Assembly: GCA_024138015.1 (NCBI GenBank)
Contig: JAMXBB010000010.1
Span: 84,171,958-84,235,957, forward strand
From: Lumnitzera littorea
Taxonomy: Eukaryota; Streptophyta; Magnoliopsida; Myrtales; Combretaceae
Length of the DNA: 64,000 bases
Direction: 5' to 3'
The number at the start of each line of letters is the position of its first letter. Position 1 is the first letter of the stretch. Below the pieces are notes generated by a model. That model saw nothing but the letters and a program-made list of their open reading frames with translations. It did no database searches and was not told the DNA's origin. Shown here in pieces: positions 13,655-26,409 of this stretch. Position numbers and translations under genes: made by a program.

Positions 13655-16600
13655 CACATGACCTACTTTGATACCTATACAGGGGGTGGAACACCAATCA
13701 CATAGTTAGATGCAAACTCAATAGTGCAACCTCAACCTGATACAGATACTCGGGATACACGTGTCTATGTACATTGATGATATAGGCAATAGTAGATTCT
13801 CATTAATTAAAGTTAATGAACATTATAATTGTAATCAATGAGCAGTTTGTGTACATTTTGTATATATTGATTAAGTGTATGGAGTATTGAAACTTTGGTT
13901 TTCTTTAATTGTGTTTTTCTAAACTTTTATCTATCAAAGATCTGTTATAGTTGTCATTTATGTTAACAGTTAAAAAAATTGATATTATATGGTTTTTTTC
14001 TTTACAGGCATTGTGAAGTTTGAAAAATAGTGAAGTTTAATTTGTGTAAGGTTTGAGGTGTTTAGATCTTGGTGTTAGGGGTTGGGTGTAGCTATGAAGC
14101 ATGGATAGAGTTTTATTTGGTGATTAACACTTTCAAAAGTGATTTTAAGTGTTGTATTCTTAAGATTATTTTTCTAGTAGCTCTATTTTTAAAGTTTTTT
14201 TTAATATTATTATTTTCCATTTCTCGAAGCTTTCATATTTTTACCTTATTGGTACTTTAAAATTGTTCCATACAATTATAATAATAATTTCAAAATGTTT
14301 TTAGTTATTCTTAGCTTTTAGTAGCAAGTGATCATGAAGGGTCATAAATAATGACAAGTAGTGATGATTATCTATCACAAACAAATTTAATGGAAAATGA
14401 AGAATATAATTTCCATATTTTAAAAGGAAATTATTTTCCTCATTCGTTAAAATATTTTGTGGTATTTGTGTCTATTTTTTACCTAACCAATCTATTTATC
14501 GGAAAGCACATCAAAAGTAAAATTTTTGTATTCTTTGTTTCTTATTTTGACTACAACCATATATTTTACAGTTGTGATCTTTTTATCTTAATTTTTACTT
14601 CAATGTAGAGATTGTTTTTGTTCTATTAGCGCATTATGCAAGAATTTAGGATATATAAACAATTCTACAGATTTTTGAATCAATCTAAATTTATAAAAAG
14701 TAATTTAAATCTGACTAATTCAATCACTTTATCTCTCTTTTTCCCTTCTCTCTTAGTAAAATACATCACGATAAGAGAGTGGTTTGGACATCTCGTTATA
14801 TAGTTCAAAAAATTTAATAAGTTAAGAAAATTATACTTATTGTACTTTGATTCAGTATATTTCATTTTTTCTCCCAATTAAATCAATGTGATAAGAAATC
14901 ATAGACTAAAGGCATCTTTCATGGGAATTCATAAAAGTTCAAATGAATTTTTTTTTCCTTATATCTTCCCTCAAACTCGAGAGTCGGTTTTTGAAATATT
15001 ATTGTTAAGTTTATATTTGATGCTTTTACCATTTCTCGTAGCAAATATCAATAAATAGTTTTTTTTTTTCGCATGCATCACTAATCAAATGTGTCGTTTA
15101 CTGACTATTATAGTGATTGCAAAATGTATTTGTTATTTGTGGTTTTTAGTAGCAAGTGATCATAGTAGGTAAAAATCATAGATAATGACAAGGTAATAAT
15201 GATTATTTATCACGGAAAATTTAATGAAGAATGAAGAAAATAATTTCCATACTTTAAAAGGAAATCGTTTTCCTCATTTATCTTTTAAGTATTTTCCGTG
15301 GTCGCATATCGCCACTACTAATGGACGGCCAATCCTATTGCCTTACATTTGACATACATTAAAAACCACCGATATATACCACATCTGAAAATTGTTATAT
15401 AATATTTGGTATTAAATATTTTAATTATAATATAAATCAAAGAAGGTCCAGAAACGTTTTGCATGAATCGCACTCAAGATTGTACTTCCAACGGCTCCCT
15501 ATTTTTACAATTATATATATTAGGTAAAGTTTCATGCAATCATTGGAAAATGACTAAATGGTGTAGTAAATCATCTCAAATTATAGTAAATAAGGTTTAT
15601 TAATTATAAAAAAAAACTATCGATAAATTATAAATATACATAAAAAGCTATTAACAATTTTATTTATAGTATCAAAAGTATCATTTCTATTATTAATAAG
15701 TCTTATTTACTGTAATATGAGATAATTAATTGAAAAATAACTATACTATATGGTCATTCTACATCAGAAAATCTTCCTATAGAATGGGAGTGTAGACATA
15801 TTTCTATGTCATGATATCTCACATTTTTTAAACTACTAGATTTAAGGCTCTAAAAAGTATCCACCGATGACGTAACAAAAGTCGGAAGAGATAGCTCCAT
15901 AAAATTCATTTTTATATTAAAAATTGCAAAAGCACTAAATAAATATAAACATAAATTTATGGTTATAGTACGTTATCAATTGCTTCTAGGATATTAACAA
16001 GATGTTAGAGATGGTAAAGCTAAGGGATATGAACCCCATTTGGACTTATAATTGCAAATATAATATATGTATTTCATCCTTAAACTGCTAGAATCATATC
16101 AAGAGAAGATTGGATTTAGTTAAACAATGTGTTGTTGGTATATAGATTGAAACATAGATTTGCTTGTTTGAACTCCTAGGTAGGGGAAAAGTGGAGCAAA
16201 GCAAAACAAACCATAAGTTGTTATTACATATATTAATGCATAACAACAATTAAAATGAGATAGCATAAAAATACAGTTCCCCCTCCAAAATTGTATATGT
16301 AACAGTTGAAAAATAAATAAATAAATAACAATTCAAGTGAAATAAGGCAAATTATGGCACAGCTATAACAAGTATAATGTTTTAGGAAAAATACATACTT
16401 GAAAGTTAAAACAGATGCATTTTCATGACCTTGCAATTTGCAAGTGGTGTTATCTGCTTAGAAAAAGAGAGGAAAGAACGCAGGAAACAAAGATGGAGAC
16501 ATAGGATATCAAAAAACAGGCAAGTAAATTGTGATGAGAAAGCAATTCAAAACATTGACATATAACCTTATTTATTCTTTAACTAAGAATATAAACTTAG

Positions 16601-16722
16601 TGTTTGTAGTATGATCATTAAATTTAAATTCTAAAGCATAAAAATGGGAAGCCTCTTATAGATATGTCGAAAAAAGAGGATTCCTCCACAAAACTTTGAA
16701 GCATATCTTAATATATGGTTTT
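13655..16722. other. AT-rich stretch with a diverged direct duplication
   Basis: About 130 bases after 13655 (an open stretch reading HMTYFDTYTGGGTP) may be a continuation of the MULE pseudogene beyond the LTR insertion, but this could not be confirmed. The rest has no recognisable gene; the small open frames are AT-rich chance frames. It contains the duplicated segment listed separately and abuts the left LTR of the Tat element. Confidence 0.4.
14310..15290 (+). repeat. Diverged direct repeat pair, about 140 bp, 833 bp apart
   Basis: Bases about 14310-14455 and 15143-15290 share a run of matching words in the same order: tagcaagtgatcat, ataatgacaag, gatgattat-like, atttccata, tttaaaaggaaat, ttttcctcatt. 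Identity is imperfect. It may be the ends of an old element or a segmental duplication; the source is unknown. Confidence 0.55.
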
Positions 16723-17218
16723 TGTTGACAGGATACTTTGAGCAATGACGTCTCAGGCCCAACCAGATTTGTTAAACCTTATCTCCCTAGGCTCACCTCT
16801 GTAAACCTTGGGCTTAGCCCTTAGCGGCCTAGACTCATGAAGAACTGTACTGTCATAAACTATAAGATAAGGATAAAACAGTCACATCCTAAATATTAGG
16901 GATACATCGGACACAACAACTTCACTCTCCCACACTTGCGAGAGAAGATCTCTCTCGCCAATTGATCTTCAACAGCCAGCTCCACTCCGCTATAAATACC
17001 AAACATCTACCCAACGATAACTCTCTCTACAAATTTTACATTCTAAGCCTGCACAAGCCTACACACTTAGTATTCTATTTCACAAAAAGTCTATTGCTAA
17101 CTTAAACATCAAAGTGGCCATGCCGAACAACCTTTCGGTGCCTCTTTACTGTGCATTATTTTGCAAGCCCAATATATACAAACCTCAATCAACTATCGAC
17201 AAGAACTGAAAAATGACA
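16723..17218 (+). repeat. Left LTR of the Tat element
   Basis: It begins TGTTGACAGG and ends ATGACA. It has a TATA-like tataaata near 16992, in the same position as its partner in the right LTR. The segment cctattgct...actta...cggagt-like upstream of the end is shared with the right LTR. Confidence 0.9.
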
Positions 17219-17240
17219 TTTAGCACTGTCTGTGGAAAAC
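17219..17240 (+). other. Primer-binding site, decayed
   Basis: The sequence tttagcactgtctgtggaaa follows the left LTR directly. It resembles the ttggcgccgtctgtgggga form seen after LTRs of many plant gypsy elements, with several transitions. Confidence 0.6.
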
Positions 17241-17619
17241 AAGAATTCTTATACCTAAAATCCTAAACATACCAAACACATAACCCACATCAACCTTTCC
17301 TTACATCATATCTCAGTGTGACGAGCAAGGAAATCAACAGTTGTTAAACAACCAACCTAGGGATAACCAGCATCTCCCAAAAGCTGTGTTAAAAGAATGC
17401 CTGGAACACGTAAAACACCTAGTTGAGTAATATGCTGAGTAAAACAGGGAGCTCTAAGCTCGCCTGGACAAAGTAGAGCGCTGCAGTGAACAAACTCACC
17501 ACCTCGAAGCTTCAAATACCCACACTGGGCAAGACAACATCCAGCAGTAGCTGCAGAATAAAAGGAATCAGCAACTTGATCCGCCGCTGCGATAGCAGCT
17601 AACAAGGTCTGCAGCTACT

Positions 17620-18790
17620 CACGATCGAGCTTTGACTAGCAAAGAGCAAGAAGCCGATTCGCAAGGAGTTTAGGCTCATTCAAATGCATGATAAGCTCAC
17701 ATGGTGGACAACGCTGACCTAAATGAGCTTCGTGTAATGGTAAGGCGGCTCTCCAAGTAATAGGGTAGCAAGCCTGCTGGCGACATCAGGCTAGTTACCA
17801 GCAACAAGACCCCCTTCACTAGGAGTGTCTAAGACGAAGTACTGCCCCCTAACGGCAAACTCCTATCCCTAGACCGATATGATGGCACAGGTGACCCTAA
17901 TAACCATCTTCTTTACTTCTACATCCTCGTAAACCTTTACGGTCATGGAGATGCCATTCTATGCAAAGCCTTTTCGGGCATGCTAAGGAAGGCAGTATAG
18001 ATGTGGTTTAACTACCTCCTCGACAATTTGATCAGCTCCTTTAATGAGCTGGCCATAAAGTCCAGCCTCCATGTCAGGGCTAATAAGCCTTCATCAAAGG
18101 ACACATTGTCCTTGTACCTAGGAAGGCAGGGCAAGGGTGAGTCCCTACGTGACTACGTTGCCTGATTCAATAACGCCGTGGTCGAGATCCCTCAGCCGGA
18201 TGAGGGAGTCATTGTCTATGCCGTACAGCTCGTCATCAAACCCTTGGGAGATTTCTTCCAATCGCTTGCAAAGAGCAAGCCAAAGACCCTGGTCGACTTT
18301 TGAAACAAAGCCCAGAAGTACATTGACCAGGAAGATAACATTCACGCCAGGCGTAATGCCGACTGAGAAAGGTTAGGTAGAAAGCAGGACAAGGAGAAAT
18401 TGTCCATTAAAAATCGCCTCGACGAAAGGATACCAAGTAGGCTAGATGGGGAAAGCTTTAGGAAGAAGAAACGCCGAGTAGAGCATAACCCTCTCCCCCT
18501 TCCCATTTATAGCCAATATACACCTTTGAATAGACCCATAACCTGGGTCTATTCCAAAGTAAAGCACCGAAACTTGTTGTAAAGGCTGCAAAAAATGCGG
18601 GGAAACCCCAGTCGTCGAAACTCCCGACATATACTGTCAATTCCACAACGATTACGGCTATACAACTGAAGAGTACTTCCAGTTGAAGAATGCCGTTGAA
18701 TGCACCATTCAATGTAACTTCTTCAATGAATACATAGCACATCAGTGGAACGATAATCGTTTCGATAATGACACTAACAAGGCACCTTTG
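17620..18790 (+). pseudogene. Gag pseudogene of the Tat element
   Basis: Translation across stops gives the plant gypsy gag signature: a YDGTGDPNNHL segment at about 17875, an LYLGRQGKGESLRDYVA segment at about 18115 and a CQFHNDYGYTTEEYFQLK-like segment at about 18635. By family knowledge gag forms the virus-like particle that packages element RNA. Several stops are single changes from CAG, CGA or TGG codons, as expected after cytosine-methylation decay. The open frames on the opposite strand at 18145-18999 are shadows. Confidence 0.75.
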
Positions 18791-19029
18791 AGGTGACAGA
18801 CCGAGGATGCCCAAGCAAAGCAAAATAACGACCGCCGCAATGATCGCAGCCCCATTAGTATCATAAATGTAATTATGGGGGACCCGCACCTTAGGAGCCG
18901 GCCAAGCACTAACAGCTTGGTTAATGCCCAATCAGAGGTGATGGTAGTTAAGGAGAAGAGATGAAAGTTAGACACTTCCATTTCCTTCTCCGATGCCAAC
19001 CTTGAAGAGGTTGACGCTCCCCACTAAGA

Positions 19030-22000
19030 CACCCTAGTGATTGGAGTAAGGATCTCAAAATTTGAGGTCTTGAAGATCATGGTAGACATTGGCAGCTCCA
19101 CCGATATACTCTTCCTCTACACATATGACAGGATGAGGAAGAAGCTACTAGTAAAGATGAAGTCGTGCCACCACAATCTAATCGACTTCAACGGCAACAC
19201 GATCCGAGCCAAGGGCATCGTTACGCTAGACATGGAACTTGGCAATGATGACCACGTGGCACAACGACCCGTGGAGTTAGTTACAATTGATTGTCCCTCC
19301 CCTTATAATGCGCTCTTAAGAAGACCACGCCTAAACGTACTTAGAATGATCACATCCTCCCTACATCTAAAGGCCAAATTCTCGATACCCACAAAGGTGG
19401 AAGTATGTAGGTGCGATCAGAAACTCTAGCGAGAGCTATATATCAGGGCAGCCAAAGGCCATGGTGTCTTTGCCCTAGAGATAAGCTTGCAAGAGAGATC
19501 AGCTGAGAGGGGTGAGCCTAGAGAAAAAACCGAAAATGTCCAGATCGACAACTCTCCCGACCAAATAATGAAAGTCGAGATTAAGACCCTAGTTAAAGTG
19601 AACGATGAAATCATTGCCTTCCTGCGACCAAATTTAGATAAGTTCGCTTGGTCAGTGTCTGAGATGCCTAGAATTTCCCGCGACTTGGCAACCCACAACC
19701 TTAACATTGACACCACAGCACGGCCTATCAAACAAAAAAAGAGGCATTTTTCCCTAGAACGGTAGGCCGCAATCAAGGAGGAAGTGCAAAAGCTACTTAA
19801 AGCCAGCTTCATAAGGGAGGAAAAGTACCCAACATGGTTGGCAAACATAGTAATAATGAAAAAGAAGAATGGGAAGTGGCACATGTGTGTCGATTATACT
19901 GACCTCAACAAAACCTAATCCAAAGATTATTTCCCCTTCCCTAAAATCGACCAGCTTGCCAATTTTATGTCAAGACACGCCTTATTGAGCTTTATGGATA
20001 CCTTCTCGGGATACAACCAAATCAAAATGGGCCCAAAGGATGAGGTCCATATCTCCTTCGTCAATGAATATGGTATATACTACTATACTGTAATGCCATT
20101 CGAACAGAAAAACGTCCGGGCCACATACTAGCAGATGGTAATGAAATTGTTTAAGCCCTAGATCAGGCGCAATATAAAGGTGTACATCAATGACATGATT
20201 GTCAAGTGCCAAAAGCTGGTCAATCATGTCAAGAATCTCCAAGAAGCCTTCGGCCAAATGTATACGCATGACGAGAAGCTAAACCCCTAGAAGTGCATCT
20301 TCGGTGTCGACTTTAACAAGTTCCTCAAATTTTTGGTCACCTAGAGAGGTATCAAGGCTAACCCCGAGAAGATTACGGCCATCAAGGGAATAAAGCCCTC
20401 AACTTTAATTCGAGACGTATAAAAGCTTACTGGCATAGAGGCTACCCTGAGCAGATTCTTTTAGAAGAGCACTGACAGATGCGCTGAGTCTTCAAAATCC
20501 TCAAAAATCTCAAGGGTTTTAAATGGACTTCAAAGTGTGCCGCTGCCTTTCAGCAACTCCAAGACTTTCTTGCTCTTCCACCGGTCCTCTCCAAGGTTGT
20601 CTAAGGAGAGGATCTATTTTTGTACCTAGCTATTAGCGATCGAGCTTTCTCCTCTATACTGGTCAGAGTAAACAGAAAAGAGCACAGGCCAGTATACTAC
20701 ATCAGCCACCTACTTCATGAGCCCGAGGTCACGTATACCCAAGTAGAAAAATTTGTGCTGGCTATCATCATTACTGCCAGACGGCTAAGGCCCTACTTCC
20801 AAACACACCAAGTGATTGTACTCATAAATTAGCTACTACACACCACGCTATAGAAACCTAATGTATCTAGATGGATGATGAAGTACACAATGGAACTGAG
20901 TGTGTACGGAATCTAATACCAGCCATAAATAGCTTACAAGGCAGAGGTCTTGGCCGATTTTATGGTAGAATATACTAGAGAAGAAACATTGCTAAGTGAC
21001 GACAAACTAGTACAGACTCTCTACGTCAATGGATCATCTACCACTGGAGGTGCAGGTGCCAGCCTTGTGTTAACCGACTTGCATAAGGTCACCATGTATT
21101 ACGCCCTCAAGTTTAGGTTCGATTCCAGCAACAATGAATCGGAATATGAGGCACTTATTGTCGACTTGAAGATGGCTAAGGAGATTAGGCCGAGCAGTTG
21201 CGAATATACTTAGACTCCATGCTCGTTGTACAGCAGGTCAGAAGTGAATATGAGGCTAAGGACAGCACCATGGCCAGGTACTTAGAGAAGGCGAGAGAGC
21301 TCCTAGTAAACTTTCCCTCTTGAGACATCGAGAAAATCTCTCGAATGGAAAATTCAACGGCCGACTAGCTATCCAAGTTAGCCTCCACTAGCATACGAAA
21401 GCCTAAGATAAAGGATAGCAAGATCTTTATAGAGTACCTGCCGGAAAAAAGCATAGCTCTAAACCCGGCTGAAATTCTAGAACTGACCACGGCGGCACTA
21501 GAGCCGAGCTGGATAGATCCCATCTGAAGCTACTTAGAGGAGGGAACATTGCTAAGGGATAGGAGGGAGTTGAAGAAGCTTTGATACTACGCTACCAATT
21601 ATACACTGATTGACAACATCCTATACCGCAGGGGAATCAGCTTCCCCTTGCGTCGGTATCTCTAAGAAAAGGAAGGACTGCACATCATAGAAGAGTTATA
21701 TGCTGGAGTATGCAACAATCATATCCAATCCTAAGCCTTATACCTTCAAGTGCTACGGCTTGGATATTATTGGACTACTATGAGGCAGGACGCAAAGGCC
21801 ATAGCCCAAAAGTGCTCGTAGTGCCAAAAGCATGCCCCAATCAATCGCACACCCAGTACCGCACTCTAACCCTTAACAAACCCATAGCCATTCGCCTAAT
21901 AGGGGATTGATATCCTCGGTGCCTTCCCGAAAGCATCAAGAGGATGGCAGTTCATAATTGTCTCCATGGACTACTTCACGAAGTAGGTAAAGGCCAAAAC

Positions 22001-22600
22001 TATGGCTAGAATCACGGAGAGGAGTATATGGTCATTTGTTAGAAACAACATTCTCTCTCAATTTGGAGTCCCCTATGTACTGATCATGGACAACGGTTGA
22101 CAATTTAACAACCCCAAGTTCAGGGAGTTTTACGCCATGCACTACATTGCTACCTACTTCACCTCAGTTGCCTACCCCCAATCAAATGGATAGGTAGAGG
22201 CAACCAATCGGGTCATTTTAGACAGCCTTAAGAAGCGCATGGACTGATCTCATGGTGCTTGGGCCGATGAGCTACCTAATATCTTGTAAGGGTATAGGAC
22301 CATGCAACGTACTTTGACTGGTGAGACCCCCTTCCATCTGGCTTTCAGGTCGGAAGCTGTCTTCCCTATCGAACTTGAACTCCCCAATATCTGGACTCAA
22401 AGTTTTGATGCCACCCTAAATGACTCCTTGCTATAGGCAAGTGTTGACACAATCGAGGAAATCAAAGACCTTGCTGTTACTCGATTTACTGCATACCAAC
22501 ATTGAGCTGCCTAGTATTATGATTAGAAGGTCTGACATAAGGAATTCAAGGTCTACGACCTAGTGTGCTAAAAATTGGAGGCTACTGGTTTACGAGAAGG
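19030..22600 (+). pseudogene. Pol pseudogene: protease, RT, two RNase H domains, integrase
   Basis: Protease lies at about 19030-19430, with its active site read as DIGSS instead of the usual D-T/S-G. RT lies at about 19770-20460, with CVDYTDLNK, TFSGYNQI and YINDM in place of YVDDM. Classical RNase H lies at about 20610-20835 (LYLAISD ... VYYISH). A second, archaeal-like RNase H lies at about 20945-21200 (LYVNGSST...GGAGASLVL and NNESEYEALI). Integrase lies at about 21600-22430, with an H-H-C-C remnant (GVCNNH ... CS-CQKHA) and DDE residues in MDYF, MDNG and VEATNR contexts. In-frame stops and frameshifts interrupt every domain. The second RNase H is the diagnostic Tat feature. Confidence 0.85.
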
Positions 22601-22869
22601 CTAAGGTAAGCTAGCCCCGAATTGAGAAGACCCGATTAGAGTCAAGGTGAAACTAGGTAATGGAGCATACAGGTTAGAAAGATTGGATGGCAAGCTTATC
22701 CTGCGCATGTGGAATGCCGACAATCTACACCTTTACTTTGATTAAAATTTCATCATGTACAGTTTTTTTTTTTTCCAATTTGAGTCAAAATATAGAGCTC
22801 TCAATTGATTACATACTTCTCTTTCTCTTGTTTTGTTTCAGTCACCTTGCCAGCCTTTCAAAAAGGCAC

Positions 22870-23330
22870 ATGAATAGTTACTCAGGCAAGTTGGAATGCC
22901 AACAACCTGACCCCCTTAGGGTAATCTCAGTAATGGGAAATAACCCTTGCACAGAGGAACTCCCACGAACCAAGCAAGTCGGAACGCCACTAACTTGACC
23001 CCCTTAAGGTAACCTCGGCAAGGGGGAAACACCCCTTGCACAGAGGAACTCCCACGAACTAAGTATGTTAGAACGCCACTGACCTGACCCTCTTAGGGTA
23101 ACCTTGATAAGGGGAAACACCCCTTGCATAGAGGAACTTTCACGAATCAGGCAAGTCGAAACACTACCGACCTGACCTCCTTGCGGCAACCTTGGCAAAG
23201 GGAAGCGCCTCTTGTATAGAGGAGCTCTCACGAATCGGACAGGACGGAACACCACCAACCTGACCTCCTAAGGTAATCTTGGCAAGGGGAAACACCTCTT
23301 ACATAAAGGAATTCCCCTAACAAAACCTCG
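22870..23330 (+). repeat. Tandem repeat, about five copies of an 88-89-bp unit
   Basis: The word gaacgccac (with variants) recurs at 22893, 22982, 23071, 23158 and 23247, a spacing of 89, 89, 87 and 89 bases. Each unit also carries cctgacc.cctta, ggtaacct.gg..aggggaaac, cccttgca.agaggaact and cacgaa. It lies between integrase and the antisense gene, a common place for tandem arrays in Tat elements. Small open frames on either strand here are by-products. Confidence 0.9.
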
Positions 23331-23493
23331 ACTAAGGGTCCACAAAATTTACAGAGAGAATAGTAAAAGACTTTAGAAAAACTTCATTTGTTTATTCTAC
23401 ACATTTATTTATAGAGTAAAGGCCGGCATCCTAGCCCTAACCACATTAAAAAAAAAAAAAAAATTACAGAACCCCATTACCGCTTAGGATTAA

Positions 23494-25670
23494 CTAGCTT
23501 GAATAACTTTGAGAAATCCAAGGTATCAATATGTTCCGAACGTTGATTCGTAGGCACTTCAATTGAAAGGCCTTGAGCAGCAAGGGAGTACAAGACATGC
23601 GAATCAAGAGTGGCAAGACCTCATACAGGCGGATCTTCCCTAGGGACAGCTTCTGAGGCATCTTCCTATTGAGTTGCCAAAGTAGGGCTAGATATAGGAG
23701 TGCCCTACCTTGCCTCAGTACCAGAAGACGGGCCTGCATCTTTGACGGCTGCCTAAGCGAACTCCCCCTACACTAAGGCTTCCCTCTTCTCGTTGAATGT
23801 TGGGGAGTCCAGAAGATTAAGGAAGCTCAAGTCTAGATATGGATAATGGGAGATGATTTCTCTCTTGGTGAAGCAAGCGAAATCAATAAATAGGTCCTCC
23901 AACTCCTCTAACGACTCCTTGGTAGCCCTGTAGTCGACGACCGCCTTCCTTATAGCAGTATCACTGAGGACTTCCTCGTTCTCCATCTTGGAGATGATCT
24001 CTTCCATCTCTAAAACCTTACCCTATAACTCCCCGACTTGTTGCTCCTGAGTGGCCTTCAAGCCGGCCAGCTTGAGCGATGTAACCTTAACGCCCTCACA
24101 CTCGAACGCCTTCATCGTTAGCTCAGTTTTTAGCCTCACCATAAAAGCCTTCAATTCGGCATTTTCTTTTTTGATTCGAGCCCTAGCTGTGCCCTCTTCC
24201 TCCATTTGTTACGAGAGACAAGCCTTCATCTTCAGCTTATTCTCCAGTCGAGCCTTCAGTTCTGTGACCTTCTAGGCATCCCTCTCTACTTTACCCCTTT
24301 CCTACTTTGCATACTTGAGCTTTGCTTGAAGCCTGCTACCTGCACAACAGAGCACCAAAGGTACTTATTAGCTTGAGCAAATTTTGCTTAAGTACCTCAT
24401 GCTAGAAGTCTTTGCCTCTAGCAGGCACTTCTTCTGCCGATGCAACTCTTCCTGCAATCTAGTTACCTCTTTTTGGGTGGCATAGGACTTACTCAACTCA
24501 AGGAGCACTCAGCCGTGGTAAAATAGAACGCACAAGTTAGTACTAAATGCTAAAATACAGCACCACAATAGCATGGAAGATCTACCTGCCGCATTAGGGT
24601 ACTGAAGTAGCCTGCAGTTTGTATAGGGTTGGCCACACCCTCTTGGGAGATCCTTTCCAGCATAGCCTAGTCACCAAGGGTGTAAAACCCCATTGAAGTT
24701 TAGTAACTAGGGGTCTAATGCCGCAACGTCAAGTCGCCAACATGGACCTCCCATTTTAGCTACAAGATCTTCCCCCAGGCTCTCTTTACCTCCATCTCGA
24801 GGGCCTCCCTCTTCAGCGCCTCGTCCATGGAAGTGCATGGTACTTCTATGAATGAGTTTGGGCCTAGCCCGATCTTTTGAAAGTTGTTAAGGATGTCTAA
24901 AAACTCGTCCCCAAAATCATCTATGCTTTGGAAGGGATGAGCCAGGAGCCACTCATTCCACTTTCCTTTGGCTAATGGTTCCCTTACTAGGGGCTTCTAC
25001 TGCTTGTCTCTAGACTAGGCTCTCAAGGTACCTCGAGATCCTTACGGTTTTTGCCCACGGCTGTAGACAAAGCGGCTATCTCCCCAGTTCCTCCCTCGAT
25101 TGCTATTGAAGGAGAAAGCACCTACACATCAGGCCCCTCCACATTGAAGCCTTTGTTGCCCACGATGATGGGCTCAAATGAGTAGATAGCAGGAACAGGT
25201 AGAGCCATACTCAAAGTAGAAAAACTCCCTCTCAAAATGACTTAAGGGGAGGCACTGCCTAAAATCCAGGCACTTCTCAAAAACCGCGAAGTGCCTCCCT
25301 AATAGCAGGGCCATCCGTTCGTCCTTACACGGCAACCTAATATGTTACCCAGGTATCTCCCCCACGAGAAAGTTGCTAATGACCCAACTGAGGGCAGAAT
25401 CCTTACTTATACGATCGTCAAGCCCCTTCCCTGTAATAGGAGCATCGAATAAATTCTTAGCTGGAAGTAAGGGAATATCCACGTATACGTTTCTAGGGAT
25501 GACATTGATGATTCTAGCCCTGTCCAACGCTTCTACAGCCATCCTCATAGGTTGGTAGAGTTGTGCTAGTGACGACACTTCGCCCTTCTACGCCTGAGGA
25601 GGATCGCTCCTTATAGAATCTGAACTAGAGGTAAGTTCCAGTGAAGAAGAGTGTTAGTAGACATGATTGT
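23494..25670 (-). pseudogene. Antisense coiled-coil gene carried by the Tat element (spliced, broken)
   Basis: On the strand opposite to gag-pol, fragments connect into one protein-like series. From 25620 to about 25345 it reads SSSLELTSSSDS then a segment with YQPMRMAVEALDRARIINV and ISNFLVGEIPG. From about 24980 to 24586 it reads KWNEWLLAHPFQS ... FIEVPCTSMDEALKRE ... YFSTLMRQ, ending in CAG/GTAGAT, a donor. An internal exon ends at 24396 (ATGAG/GTACTT), and the next resumes near 24332 in frame. The 3' part (24332-23760) is rich in E, K, L and A with heptad character, as in a coiled coil. Several stops and at least one frameshift break it. Tat elements are known to carry extra ORFs, some antisense, between integrase and the 3' LTR. 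The function is unknown and I assign none. Confidence 0.6.
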
Positions 25671-26394
25671 GATTCTTGAAAAAAAAAATTAAAGCTTCTA
25701 AAGAAGGTTTGAGAGTTTGAACGCAAACATAGAAGTTATAACAACTAAGTGAAAAGATTGTAGAAAAGTGTTCTCTCTTTGCAATCCTCCTATTTATAGG
25801 AAAACTGTTTGGGAAGCTATGCAGGCGGTTATAGGGATACGTATAAACACAAATCTCTTAGAATGCTACCTAGTAGATACGTAGAAAGCATCTCAGTCAA
25901 ACAACCACCTTTAAAAGGGTAAAAAGCATGTAGCTGCAGGATAGTCTACTACAATACAACACTTGTCACGTCACATTTAATACACAGAATACAAGTAGGC
26001 AAAAGTTGAATTTTGAAAGTCCCTTTAACAGGAAGCTTCTTCAAGACCCATTCGATCTATAACCGGTTGATGTTACAAAAACATGACACACCTATGTCCA
26101 CTCGATCCTTATCAGGCCTTGTTCAAGCAAACTGGTCCGTAGCATTGGAACACCTTAATACCCCTGCCCACTTAACTTCGGACACATTCAGACCAGCAGA
26201 CTACTACCTAGGACAACTCACTCCTTCAGGCCTTTTCACCTCGGACTATTCCTCACTTCGGATCATCCATCACTTCGAATCTATAACCTCATCACATTAG
26301 CATCATGGCATCGAATCGAACTTCATGAAGTTGGATTGATCATGTCTAAATGGCCTCTGCATTCCTTCTCCTTGCCTCTTTCTCAGCAATGAAA

Positions 26395-26409
26395 CTGCAG
26401 GGGAGCAAG
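26395..26409 (+). other. Polypurine tract of the Tat element
   Basis: The stretch ctgcaggggagcaag lies directly before the right LTR start TGTTGACAGG. By family knowledge this tract primes plus-strand DNA synthesis. Confidence 0.7.

Noticed and set aside
18145..19884. Minus-strand open frames across gag and protease
   Set aside because: They are shadows of the plus-strand gag-pol, whose motifs are clear.
22870..23330. CRISPR-like array
   Set aside because: The units are contiguous tandem copies without unique spacers, and the DNA is plant nuclear.
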